From assembly GCA_963575745.1 (NCBI GenBank), contig CAUYUJ010004769.1, positions 342,912 through 406,911 on the forward strand: a DNA stretch of 64,000 bases, given 5' to 3'. Source of the stretch: Prorocentrum cordatum (Eukaryota; Sar; Dinophyceae; Prorocentrales; Prorocentraceae). Under the pieces are notes generated by a model, which was given only the letters and a program-made list of their open reading frames with translations, ran no database searches and was not told where the DNA came from. Position numbers and translations under genes: made by a program. Shown here one piece after another: positions 53,163 to 62,335 of the stretch; positions within the stretch are counted from its first letter, which is position 1; every line of letters begins with the position of its first letter.

Positions 53163-53490
53163 GTTAGATGTGTGAGACGAACGAGTATTTGGACGCCCGA
53201 AATGGGTACCGAAAGAATGGGTACAATGCCCAACAGCAAATGTTGCCCCAAACCAGCAGCGGCCGCTGTTGGGCAGGCGGCCTCCTGTCCCGAATGGACA
53301 CGGGCCGCGGCGGCGTGGACAACGAGCCCTGTTCAAAATTAACAAGATCCGCTGTTGGGCATCGTACCCATTCTTTCCGTACCCATCTCGTGCGTGCAGA
53401 GAGTATGTGGGCAGCGTCCATGCGAGGGCCGCATTGTTACACGAGGCGGCCTCCACCCCCCATGGCCGCTGGAGCCTTGTAACACGACGA
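53163..53490. repeat. F22 repeat, copy 1, split by an F11 insertion
   Basis: ATGTGTGAGACGAACGAGTAT is separated by F11 from GTGGGCAGCGTCCATGCGAG. The uninterrupted version is at 53648-53760 and reads ACGAACGAGTGCGTGGGCAG across the same point. Confidence 0.88.
53189..53400. repeat. F11 inverted-repeat element, copy 3, with GAGTAT target duplication
   Basis: GAAAGAATGGGTACAATGCC faces GGCATCGTACCCATTCTTTC. GAGTAT occurs at 53183-53188 and 53401-53406. The empty counterpart is the F22 copy at 53648. Confidence 0.92.
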
Positions 53491-53494
53491 GGTC

Positions 53495-53640
53495 GTCAAA
53501 AAATGACGAGGCCGAGCCTGCATTTTGACGAGGCCTCCCGCTGCAGACATCCCACGAAACTCCTCCTCGTCAAAACCCGAGGCGCGGTCGTCAAAAAACG
53601 ATGGCGAACCCGAGTCCTGGCAAACCCGGGTCTTACGCTC
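53495..53640. repeat. GTCGTCAAAAAATGACGA hairpin cluster
   Basis: CGTCAAAAAATGACG, TTTTGACGAGG, CCTCGTCAAAA and GTCGTCAAAAAACGA form an inverted cluster of about 110 bp. It may be a further hairpin element inserted between the two F22 copies. Confidence 0.6.
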
Positions 53641-53647
53641 CCCCGAT

Positions 53648-53760
53648 AGATGTGTGAGACGAACGAGTGCGTGGGCAGCGCCCAGGCGAGGGCCGCACTG
53701 CTGCACGAGGCGGCCTCCACCCCCCAATGGCCGCTGGAGCCTCGTGAAACACGGCGAGGG
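53648..53760. repeat. F22 repeat, copy 2 (uninterrupted)
   Basis: Same order as copy 1: GTGTGAGACGAACGAG, GCGAGGGCCGCACTGCTGCA, GAGGCGGCCTCCACCCCCCA, GGCCGCTGGAGCC. Confidence 0.88.
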
Positions 53761-53817
53761 CGCGGCGCGCTCGGGCGAGGGCCGCATCCTGGGAACCACC
53801 GGCCATCCATCCTGATA

Positions 53818-54055
53818 CGGGCCTGTTTTTTTTTTTCTGATTCTGGCAAGTTTACTTGCATGGCGTTCGCTCCCCCCCCCCCCCTCACCCCTCTTCAAGC
53901 GAATACTAGCGTGCAAGTGCCTTTCGACTTGCGTGATTTCCGCGCCCCCCGAACGTGCAAGTCGTCTGCGGCTTGCTTCAGGCTCAGCCCCCCCCCTCCC
54001 CGTCCATGCAAGTAAACTTGCCAGAGTCTAAAAAAACGGGCTCTACTTCTGGCAG
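53818..54055. repeat. F12 inverted-repeat element, copy 1
   Basis: GGCAAGTTTACTTGCATGG at the left faces CCATGCAAGTAAACTTGCC at the right, with T-rich and A-rich tracts outside them. The centre has CTTCAAGCGAATACTAGCGT. Confidence 0.92.
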
Positions 54056-54230
54056 CTGGAGGAGCCTGGCGCGGCGGAGGCGGGAGTCGCCTTGGGAAAC
54101 CGCCCGCCCTCCATTCTTGTGGTTGTGGACTGCTGCTGGGCTGCACGGCAGCAGCCTCTCGGGACCTCTCAGCGACACGCCCAGCGCGGCCTGCGGACAC
54201 GCCTGGTAGTGCGAATTGGGGGGGTACCTG

Positions 54231-54397
54231 CATGAAAGTGAACTGGGACACACAAACAAATAGACACAAATAACCGGATTCCCCATATTTTCTCATATTT
54301 TCTGGGTGTTTGTCTTCCCCCCCCCCCCACTTCCCATAGTTTCCCATGTCTTCCTGGGGATCCACGATTCACTGTGTCTGTGTGTTTTTGTTCCTCT
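54231..54397 (+). repeat. F2 AT-rich interspersed element, copy 9
   Basis: It runs from GAAAGTGAACTGGGACACAC to TGTGTCTGTGTGTTTTTG. Both ends are more diverged than in other copies. Confidence 0.83.
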
Positions 54398-54637
54398 GGG
54401 CTACCAAGGAAGAAGGGGTGGGCAGGGGGCGTACAGCCCTCGTGCTACCCGGTGGAGCGCGGATGAAAGGGAACGCGGGAACGCCTCTGGCCACGGCGAG
54501 CCTCGGCACGAGGAGGCTCCCCGACCCCTGGGCCTCTAGGCAACGGGGCCCTCATCGGAGCCCGAGCCCCTCCGGAGCCCAGCGTGGCCCTGAGTGCGGC
54601 GCCCCGCCTGTGCCTGCAGGGAAGCATGGGGGCGAGG

Positions 54638-55034
54638 ACGGGCGGGCGCACGGCGGCCTCGTGCCGTGCCGGCCTCGGCGGTGGTCCGTGACTCCGCCGT
54701 GCCCAAAAACGCCAGATCGGTCAGCACCGATGAATCCTGGGACGCCGGCGGCGTTCAACGCTGAACGCCGGCGGCAAGGTCGTCGCCAAGAGCCTGTTTT
54801 TTTTTGGATTCAGGCAAGTTTACTTGCATGGCCTTCGCCCCCCCCCCCCCCCCCCTCGCCCCTCTTCAAGCGAATACTAGCGTGCAATGCCTTTCGACTT
54901 GCGTGATTTCCGCCCCCCCCCCACCCGGGCTTGCTTCAGGCTCAGCCCCCCCCCCCGTCCATGCAAGCATGCAAGCAAACTTGCCAGAGGCGGACAAAAA
55001 ACAGGCTCCAAGCGACACGATGCGAACCTGCCGT
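54638..55034. repeat. F14 element, copy 3, split by F12
   Basis: The F14 body (GCGTTCAACGCTGAACGC, AGGTCGTCGCC) stops at 54790 and resumes at 55008 with the F14 right end (CGACACGATGCGAACCTGCC). Without the F12 insertion the element would be of normal length. Confidence 0.82.
54791..55007. repeat. F12 inverted-repeat element, copy 2, nested in F14
   Basis: Ends AGCCTGTTTTTTTTTGG and its complement near AAAAAACAGGCT. CCAAG lies on both sides (54786-54790, 55008-55012). Confidence 0.9.
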
Positions 55035-55107
55035 GCGAGGGGGCTGCCAGGAGGCCGGGGCCAAGGGACGCCAGTCGACACGGCGCGAGGCTACCGAGTA
55101 CGAGGGG

Positions 55108-55280
55108 ACTGCAAGGCGGCCGGGAGGGAGGAGGGAGGAGGGAGGAGGGAGGAGGGGGGAAGGAGGAGGGAGGAGGGAGGAGGGAGGAGGGAGGAGGGGG
55201 AGGGAGGAGGAGGAGGAGGAGGAGGAGGGAGGAGGAGGAGGAGGAGGAGGAGGAGGAGGAGGAGGAGGAGGAGGAGGAGG
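55108..55280. repeat. GGA/GGGAGG microsatellite, 5' of the retroelement ORF
   Basis: About 170 bp of GGAGGGA then pure GGA, ending at the first recognisable codon of the RT protein. Confidence 0.95.
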
Positions 55281-58010
55281 GATCTGGATGACATATACGA
55301 GCAGCAGAATGTCCCACAGTGGATGCAGCCGGCGCTCCAAGCGCTGCTCGCTAGGCCGGGCGTGCTCCAGGATCAAAGGGTGGATCCAGCATTGCATGCA
55401 GCGGTAGCAGAGGCACACAGGCACACCTTCTTCATGACACAGGGTTGTCCGCTCACGGCGGAAAGTCGACGAGGCACACGCCCTGGCAATGGCTTAGCGG
55501 ACCTTGTATACAACCTGGGCTTCGCCACGCTGCTGAGAGACCTACACACGGACCTGGCCGCCCACAACTACACGCTCACACTGAAGCCTGACCCTGCACC
55601 GATACTGGCCTCGGTCGCCGCAGAGCAAGCCGAGGTTACCGACGTCTCCTTCGTGGACGATGCTACGACTCCCTGCGCGGTGGATACCTGCAGCAACCTG
55701 GAGGACGCCATCAGGGGCATAGTCAGTATCCTGTTCAAGCACATCTGCATCTTTGGCTTCACGCTCAACTTGGCCAAGACCAAGATATTGCTAGGCTTCT
55801 TTGGCCCGTGTGCCAGAAAAGCCAGGGCCCGTCTTCTTACCAGCCACCCGGCGTACTTATGGCACGAGGGCCTGAACCATCAGCTGCAGATCGTGGAGAC
55901 GGCGGTCAACCTGGGCACGGTTGTGGATACCAAAGGGTGTGAGGGTCCCAACATGGCCCGAAGGTGCAACGGGCATACGGCAGCAGCGGGACCATTGAGG
56001 ATTACGGTTAATCAAATACATGACGTTGACAGACAGGTAAAGATCACGCTCACCAGCGCCCTGTGCGACAGCACCCTCACCTTCAATGCAGAAATATGGG
56101 GCGCGTTGGGCACCAGGCTGGACTCGCAAGTCGCTGCCAAGTATGTCAACGCCTACCGAGCTGCGGTGGGCAAGTTACACATACCTGATGGACCTCGATG
56201 GCGAGACGAGGAGGTCCTTCTTGACGCAGACAAGTCTTCCTGGCAGATCATACTCCGCACAAGGCGACTACGGCACCTCATGAGACTCTTGTTCTTTGGT
56301 GATCAGCAACTCCTGCGCCTCGTGGACCTACTATGGGAGGAGAAAGGGAGCTGGAATGCCCTGATCTGGGAAGATCTACTCTGGCTCGGCGACTTTGTCT
56401 CCACTGATGAGATACCATGGGAGCAGCGACAGAACATACGTACCTGGATTGACGCCTTCAGAGATTGTGAATATGCCAAGGCCATGAACCTGATCAAGAG
56501 AGTGGAACACAGAGCACATGCAGCTCAGATGGAGTACTTCAGGCATGGGGTTTGGCAGAGACAACTCAGATCTTTGGCTCAGGAGGCGGGGATGCCACCC
56601 CCGCCCTTTGTGGAGGCAGATCGACCCGAACGAGGACGAGGTTTCATTTGCTATGATTGTGGCAAGATTCTGGCAACACGAGGCATGTGGAGGAGACACC
56701 GCACAGTCGTACATGCTCAGCGTGATGACGACCGCTACATCAGAGGTACGCTTTGCCCGAACTGCGGCAAGGACTTCCACACCCGTGCTGGTCTTCTCCG
56801 TCACCTCAAGTATAGAAGCCTCAGATGCATGGAGCATTGTCGGGCCACAGTGGTTCCACTCAATGTTGAAGAGTTGGCAGCAGCTGATTGTGAGATGGCA
56901 GAGGATACCAGGAAGCTCAAGAGAAGTGGCTTCAGGGCAGCAAAGGCCATGATGCCGCCGAAGGACCCAGACCCATACTGGATTACGGCAATACCGACAT
57001 GGGCCTGCCCGCTCGGGCCAACCTGTCCACCAGCAGTACCAGCGGATGATGATGGCCCTGACCACCAGGACCCAGCACTCCCTGTGACAGTGGACAGACC
57101 GCTTACATGGCACTGCAATCTGGTACTCCATCTATTCAGTGGCCACAGAAGACACAACGACGTCCAGGACCACCTGGAAAAGCTAGCGGCAGAACGGGCA
57201 GTTCCCTTGATGGTGCTCTCCCTCGACGTGCAGAACAACGCTGACAGGGGGGACATGACCAAGAAGGAGAATCTCGTGTTCTGGAGGGATGCCATGCTGG
57301 CAGGGCAGGTGTGCGCGGTGATAGGAGGACCTCCCTGCGAAACCTGGTGCCCGGCCAGATGGCTTGATGATGGCGGAGGGGGCAGACAACCGAGACCGCT
57401 CAGGACCAGGAGCAGACCCTGGGGCATCAGCAGCGTGTCCAAGAGGGAGAGGCAGCAGATTGACCTGGGCAATGCGCTGCTTCGCTCCTGCCTGCTACTG
57501 CTCCTGGTCGGCCGCCCGCTGGGCATCACAGGGCTGATGGAGCACCCAGCTCCAGCGCCCTGGAGGCCACAGAGCATCTCCTCCTGGGAGACGCCCGAGA
57601 TCACTTGGGCGCTGGGGCTCCCTGGGGTGGACTACGTGCAGGTGGACCAGTGCGTGTACGGGGCGAAGGCGAGGAAGCCGACGGGGCTCCTGGCGGTCAA
57701 CGCCCCCGAGCTCCGCCTCGCCGTGGACGCCCAGCATCATGGCGGCCGCTGCCAGCATGAGGGAGGGCATCCCGCGGCGGCGGGCCGCGATGAGCGGGGC
57801 CGCTGGCGCACTGCTGAGCTGAAAAGCTACCCGTCGGATTTTTCGCGCCTCCTCGCCCAGGTGCTCTTGGGGCACCAACTGTCGAGGCTCAGCAGGGCCT
57901 GGGATCCCTGGGGCAGTGACCTGGGGACCTCGGCCTTCCAGGACTTTTTTGTCCCGCTCGATCCCTACTACAACTTCCAGGCGGGCCATGACTGCTTTCG
58001 GCAGGTCTAG
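55281..58010 (+). CDS. 5'-truncated retroelement protein: RT fragment, two C2H2 fingers, C5-methyltransferase-like domain
   Basis: The protein-like frame is 909 codons from DLDDIYEQQN. It stays open upstream to an ATG at 54804, but that part is F12/F14 and GGA repeat. Numbering from D1: RT motif B region GTRPGNGLAD (65-74), catalytic FVDD (124-127) and FGFTLNLAKTK (158-168). Motif A is missing, so the element is 5'-truncated. Two C2H2-type fingers start at C457 (CYDCGK, RRHRTVVH) and C492 (CPNCGKDF, LLRHLKY). The C-terminal part has LHLFSG (616-621, motif I-like), SLDVQ, GGPPCETW (682-689, with the motif IV PPC catalytic cysteine) and MEHP (E754, motif VI-like). Cytosine-methyltransferase domains carried by retrotransposons are known from dinoflagellates; methylation of DNA is inferred. 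There is no stop or frameshift across the 2.7 kb. Confidence 0.85.
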   Translation, partial: DLDDIYEQQNVPQWMQPALQALLARPGVLQDQRVDPALHAAVAEAHRHTFFMTQGCPLTAESRRGTRPGNGLADLVYNLGFATLLRDLHTDLAAHNYTLTLKPDPAPILASVAAEQAEVTDVSFVDDATTPCAVDTCSNLEDAIRGIVSILFKHICIFGFTLNLAKTKILLGFFGPCARKARARLLTSHPAYLWHEGLNHQLQIVETAVNLGTVVDTKGCEGPNMARRCNGHTAAAGPLRITVNQIHDVDRQVKITLTSALCDSTLTFNAEIWGALGTRLDSQVAAKYVNAYRAAVGKLHIPDGPRWRDEEVLLDADKSSWQIILRTRRLRHLMRLLFFGDQQLLRLVDLLWEEKGSWNALIWEDLLWLGDFVSTDEIPWEQRQNIRTWIDAFRDCEYAKAMNLIKRVEHRAHAAQMEYFRHGVWQRQLRSLAQEAGMPPPPFVEADRPERGRGFICYDCGKILATRGMWRRHRTVVHAQRDDDRYIRGTLCPNCGKDFHTRAGLLRHLKYRSLRCMEHCRATVVPLNVEELAAADCEMAEDTRKLKRSGFRAAKAMMPPKDPDPYWITAIPTWACPLGPTCPPAVPADDDGPDHQDPALPVTVDRPLTWHCNLVLHLFSGHRRHNDVQDHLEKLAAERAVPLMVLSLDVQNNADRGDMTKKENLVFWRDAMLAGQVCAVIGGPPCETWCPARWLDDGGGGRQPRPLRTRSRPWGISSVSKRERQQIDLGNALLRSCLLLLLVGRPLGITGLMEHPAPAPWRPQSISSWETPEITWALGLPGVDYVQVDQCVYGAKARKPTGLLAVNAPELRLAVDAQHHGGRCQHEGGHPAAAGRDERGRWRTAELKSYPSDFSRLLAQVLLGHQLSRLSRAWDPWGSDLGTSAFQDFFVPLDPYYNFQAGHDCFRQV

Positions 58011-58248
58011 CGCCCGTGTCCCCTCATCGACATGCTGTCGATGCTGTCCTAGAGTCGCCAGCAGTGCACGCCCACTCCCTCCTCCTCGGCACAAGGATTC
58101 CAACCTCCCCCGCCCCTTCCTCCTCGACCTTGAATCGAGAGGGATACGTTGGCGCCCGTGCGTGACGGGCCACGTCGACATCTTCGTGGCCCAGGCCGAG
58201 CTGGAGGTCTTGAACGGCGTAGGCCTTTGCAAAATCCCAGGCAAAATC

Positions 58249-58420
58249 CCAGGAGGAGGAGGAGGAGGAGGAGGAGGAGGAGGAGGAGGAGGAGGAGGAG
58301 GAGGAGGAGGAGGAGGAGGAGGAGGAGGAGGAGGGAGGAGGAGGAGGGAGGAGGGAGGAGGGGGGAAGGAGGAGGAGGAGGAGGAGGGAGGAGGGAGGAG
58401 GGAGGAGCGGGGCCTGTGCC
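58249..58420. repeat. GGA microsatellite, 3' of the retroelement ORF
   Basis: About 170 bp of GGA/GGGAGG, the same motif and length as the tract on the 5' side. It starts 240 bp after the stop codon, following two AAAATCCCAGG units. Confidence 0.95.
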
Positions 58421-58586
58421 CCCCCCCTCGCCCTCGCCATCGCGCGGACGGTCCGTTCCCCGTCGCACTCCTCTGGGCGCCCGAGTGGTCCGGGGCAGCT
58501 CGCTAGGGCTCCTTACCTTATGGGAAAAAGGGGCCTCGTTCCTTCTTTCGGGTTCCTGAGGTCAACGCCCCGACTGTAAGTATCCT

Positions 58587-58749
58587 AGGGCTCCCAACTT
58601 CGCGCTTCGCGCTGCGCGAAGCGCGAAGCGCGAATAACTGCGCGCTCTCGCGCCGCCCTCCCAAGGGGAGAAGAGGAGGACGAGGAGGAGGGGGAGAAGG
58701 AACGAGGACCGCGGAGCGCGAATAACTTCGCGCCCTCGAGGGAGCCCTT
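58587..58749. repeat. F10 element, copy 3
   Basis: AGGGCTCCCAACTTCGCG at the left faces CGCGCCCTCGAGGGAGCCCT at the right. It is close to the nested copy at 49551. Confidence 0.88.
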
Positions 58750-58764
58750 GGCTCGGGTCCGGGG

Positions 58765-58957
58765 TACGGCAGGTTCGCGTCGTGTCGACCCCGGCGTTGG
58801 TTTCTGACACCGCGGGGGTCGTTCAACCTCGAACGATCGGCCGTTTCCGAAACGTCCAAATCGTTCCACCTCGAAGGATTCTGGGTCGCCCGCGGCGTTC
58901 AAGGTTGAACGCCGCTGGCGGGGTCGCCGCCGGTCGACACGACACGAACCTACCGTA
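58765..58957. repeat. F14 inverted-repeat element, copy 4
   Basis: TACGGCAGGTTCGCGTCGTG faces CACGACACGAACCTACCGTA. The best-preserved F14 pair of ends. Confidence 0.93.
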
Positions 58958-61410
58958 ACTGGGGTTTGGATCCCCGCGAAAACGAACCCGAGTCAGCCCT
59001 GACCCGAGCTACCCCTGATGATTCGGGGCTCTGGGCGCCCGAGTTGTCTGGGGTGGCTCGGGTCCGGGGTAACTGGGGTTTGCATCCCCGCAAAAACGAA
59101 CCCGAGTTAGCCCTGACCCGAGCTACCCCTGATGATTCGGGGCTCTGGGCGCCCGAGTTGTCCGGGGTGGCTCGGGTCCGGGGTGACTGGGGTTTCCATC
59201 CCCGCGAAAACGAACCCGAGTTAGCCCTGACCCGAGCTACCCCTGATGATTCGGGGCTCTGGGCGCCCGAGTTGTCTGGGGTAGCTCGGGTCCGGGGTAG
59301 CTGGGGTTTGGATCCCCGCGAAAACGAACCCGAGTTAGCCCTGACCCGAGCCCTGACCCGATACGGGTCCCTGGATGAGTTAGCCCTGACCCGAGCTACC
59401 CCTGATGATTCGGGGCTCTGGGCGCCCGAGTTGTCTGGGGTAGCTCGGGTCCGGGGTAGCTGGGGTTTGGATCCCCGCGAAAACGAACCCGAGTTAGCCC
59501 TGACCCGAGCTACCCCTGATGATTCGGGGCTCTGGGCGCCCGAGTTGTCTGGGGTAGCTCGGGTCCGGGGTAGCTGGGGTTTGGATCCCCGCGAAAACGA
59601 ACCCGAGTTAGCCCTGACCCGAGCTACCCCTGATGATTCGGGGCTCTGGGCGCCCGAGTTGTCTGGGGTAGCTCGGGTCCGGGGTAGCTGGGGTTTGGAT
59701 CCCCGCGAAAACGAACCCGAGTTAGCCCTGACCCGAGCTACCCCTGATGATTCGGGGCTCTGGGCGCCCGAGTTGTCTGGGGTAGCTCGGGTCCGGGGTA
59801 GCTGGGGTTTGGATCCCCGCGAAAACGAACCCGAGTTAGCCCTGACCCGAGCTACCCCTGATGATTCGGGGCTCTGGGCGCCCGAGTTGTCTGGGGTAGC
59901 TCGGGTCCGGGGTAGCTGGGGTTTGGATCCCCGCGAAAACGAACCCGAGTTAGCCCTGACCCGAGCTACCCCTGATGATTCGGGGCTCTGGGCGCCCGAG
60001 TTGTCTGGGGTAGCTCGGGTCCGGGGTAGCTGGGGTTTGGATCCCCGCGAAAACGAACCCGAGTTAGCCCTGACCCGAGCTACCCCTGATGATTCGGGGC
60101 TCTGGGCGCCCGAGTTGTCTGGGGTAGCTCGGGTCCGGGGTAGCTGGGGTTTGGATCCCCGCGACAACGAACCCGAGTTAGCCCTGACCCGAGCTACCCC
60201 TGATGATTCGGGGCTCTGGGCGCCCGAGTTGTCTGGGGTAACTCGGGTCCGGGGTAACTCGGGTTTGGATCCCCGCAAAAACGAACCCGAGTTAGCCCTG
60301 ACCCGAGCCCTCGGGTTTGGATCCCCGCAAAAACGAACCCGAGTTAGCCCTGACCCGAGCTACCCCTGATGATTCGGGGCTCTGGGCGCCCGAGTTGTCT
60401 GGGGTAACTCGGGTCCGGGGTAACTCGGGTTTGGATCCCCGCAAAAACGAACCCGAGTTAGCCCTGACCCGAGTTACCCCTGATGATTCGGGGCTCTGGG
60501 CGCCCGAGTTGTCTGGGGTAACTCGTGTCCGGGGTAACTCGGGTTTGCATCCCCGCAAAAACGAACCCGAGTTAGCTCTGCCCCGAGCTACCCCTGATGA
60601 TTCGGGGCTCTGGGCGCCCGAGTTGTCCGGGGTAGCTCGGGTCCGGGGTAACTCGGGTTTGCATCCCCGCAAAAACGAACCCGAGTTAGCCTGACCCGAG
60701 CTACCCCTGATGATTCGGGGCTCTGGGCGCCCGAGTCTGGGGTAACTCGGGTCCGGGGTAACTCGGGTTTGGATCCCCGCAAAAACGAACCCGAGTTAGC
60801 CCTGCCCCGAGCTACCCCTGATGATTCGGGGCTCTGGGCGCCCGAGTTGTCCGGGGTAGCTCGGGTCTGGGGTAACTCGGGTTTGCATCCCCGCAAAAAC
60901 GAACCCGAGTTAGCCCTGACCCGAGCTACCCCTGATGATTCGGGGCTCTGGGCGCCCGAATTGTCTGGGGTAACTCGTGTCCGGGGTAACTCGGGTTTGC
61001 ATCCCCGCAAAAACGAACCCGAGTTAGCCCTGCCCCGAGCTACCCCTGATGATTCGGGGCTCTGGGCGCCCGAGTTGTCCGGGGTAGCTCGGGTCTGGGG
61101 TAACTCGGGTTTGCATCCCCGCAAAAACGAACCCGAGTTAGCCCTGACCCGAGCTACCCCTGATGATTCGGGGCTCTGGGCGCCCGAATTGTCTGGGGTA
61201 ACTCGTGTCCGGGGTAACTCGGGTTTGCATCCCCGCAAAAACGAACCCGAGTTAGCCCTGCCCCGAGCTACCCCTGATGATTCGGGGCTCTGGGCGCCCG
61301 AGTTGTCTGGGGTAACTCGGGTCCGGGGTAACTCGGGTTTGCATCCCCGCCAAAACGAGCCCGAGTTAGCCCTGACCCGAGCTACCCCTGATGATTCGGG
61401 GCTCTGACTT
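58958..61410. repeat. 114-bp satellite array, about 21 copies
   Basis: The unit contains TTGGATCCCCGCGAAAACGA, ACCCCTGATGATTCGGGGCT and CGAGTTGTCTGGGGTAGCTC. 114 is a multiple of 3, so plus and minus frames stay open (467 and 442 codons), each a 38-residue repeat. Copies to about 60235 mostly end in GGTAGCTGGGG; later copies end in GGTAACTCGGG. Two short irregular units lie near 59340-59390 and 60298-60320. Confidence 0.97.
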
Positions 61411-61414
61411 CTCG

Positions 61415-61775
61415 GCTTCGTGCGCATATTTTCCCGCAGGAGGACCCAAGATACTCCTCGAGGGTCCCCGTCGATAAGAGAATGACACCAGAGACATCCC
61501 CTATCAAAAAATGGTTTGATCGATGGTGAACTCGATGGTGGGATTCCGACGTCGGCCCAGAACCACAAACCGGGAGCCTGGGAACCCGAGACCGGGAACC
61601 CGGGTCGGCCTGGAACCAATAACCAAGAACCTGGGAACCCGGAACCGGGAACCCGGGAACCCCGCCGGCTACCAAAATCGGCGGGAAACTGCCGCTAAAC
61701 TTTTTCAATATCCGCCAGGACCCCGTCAGTGCAAGCACTGCTTGGGGAAAAACGCACCCGTCCGAGCGATGCCGG
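61415..61775. repeat. Possible split F1 remnant around GGGAACC-rich sequence
   Basis: CGGCTTCGTGCGC and ATACTCCTCGAGGGTCCCCG (61415-61475) resemble the F1 interior, and ACCCGTCCGAGCGATGCC (61748 on) its right end. Between them are GGAACCCGGGA-type repeats. The reconstruction is tentative. Confidence 0.4.
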
Positions 61776-61916
61776 GCCAACTCTTTTTCGTTCGGCAGCG
61801 AGCTCCCGCAGCTGCCGCGCGGCAAAGATGAACTTGCCGTCGCTCGGACGTCCATCTCCCGTGCATTTGTCGGTTTCGTGCGTTTTTTGTTGCTCGATGG
61901 TCCAGTATGGTCCTCG

Positions 61917-62072
61917 GTTTAAGTCGGGCGTGTCCCCCTACAGGGGGATGTTCGACAAAAGAAAAAATTCAACTAATATTCCAAAAATGCCCCAACATAC
62001 TCAACAAATAGTCCCCATATTTTTTGTCCTATTTTTGAACATTCCCCCTGTAGAGGCACAGGCCCGACGTAA
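61917..62072. repeat. F4 inverted-repeat element, copy 3, nested in F1
   Basis: AAGTCGGGCGTGTCCCCCTA faces its complement ending GCCCGACGTAA. GTCCAGTATGGTCCTCG before and GTCCAGGATGGTCCTCG after form a 17-bp flanking repeat with one mismatch. Confidence 0.93.
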
Positions 62073-62111
62073 GTCCAGGATGGTCCTCGATGGTTCTCGC
62101 CGGGAACAAAC

Positions 62112-62265
62112 TAGGGGGCCACATGCGAACCCTACCCCTACCCCCCACGATTTCTGAGGGGGAGGGTGGGGTTCACTTCGTTCGGGAGCTCTCGAGCGAA
62201 GTGAACCCCACCCTCCCCCTCAGAAATCGTGGGGGGTAGGGGTAGGGTTCGCATGTGGCCCCCTA
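62112..62265. repeat. F8 long palindrome, nested in F1
   Basis: A 154-bp near-perfect palindrome: TAGGGGGCCACATGCGAACC on the left is complementary to the right end, and the centre is CGGGAGCTCTCGAG. CAAAC flanks both sides (62107-62111, 62266-62270). Confidence 0.95.
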
Positions 62266-62335
62266 CAAACGCACACGCCCGAGCGATGCCAGGCGGCAGC
62301 GACAGCAGCAAAGCAGCACCGAGCCCTTTGCCCGT

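Larger units (their letters stand above)
61836..62290 (+). repeat. F1 element, copy 9, split by F4 and F8
   Basis: The F1 left part (GCCGTCGCTCGGACGTCC to TATGGTCCTCG) stops at 61916. The middle resumes at 62073 to 62111, and the right end (ACACGCCCGAGCGATGCCAG) follows from 62266. The gaps are an F4 element and the F8 palindrome. Confidence 0.9.

Noticed and set aside
54804-55280. Start of the retroelement protein at the ATG at 54804
   Set aside because: The first 159 codons are F12, F14 and GGA repeat, so this is an accidental in-frame extension of a 5'-truncated element.
58966-60369. 467-codon plus and 442-codon minus frames in the 114-bp satellite
   Set aside because: Both strands are open through the same tandem array; neither shows independent evidence of being a protein.
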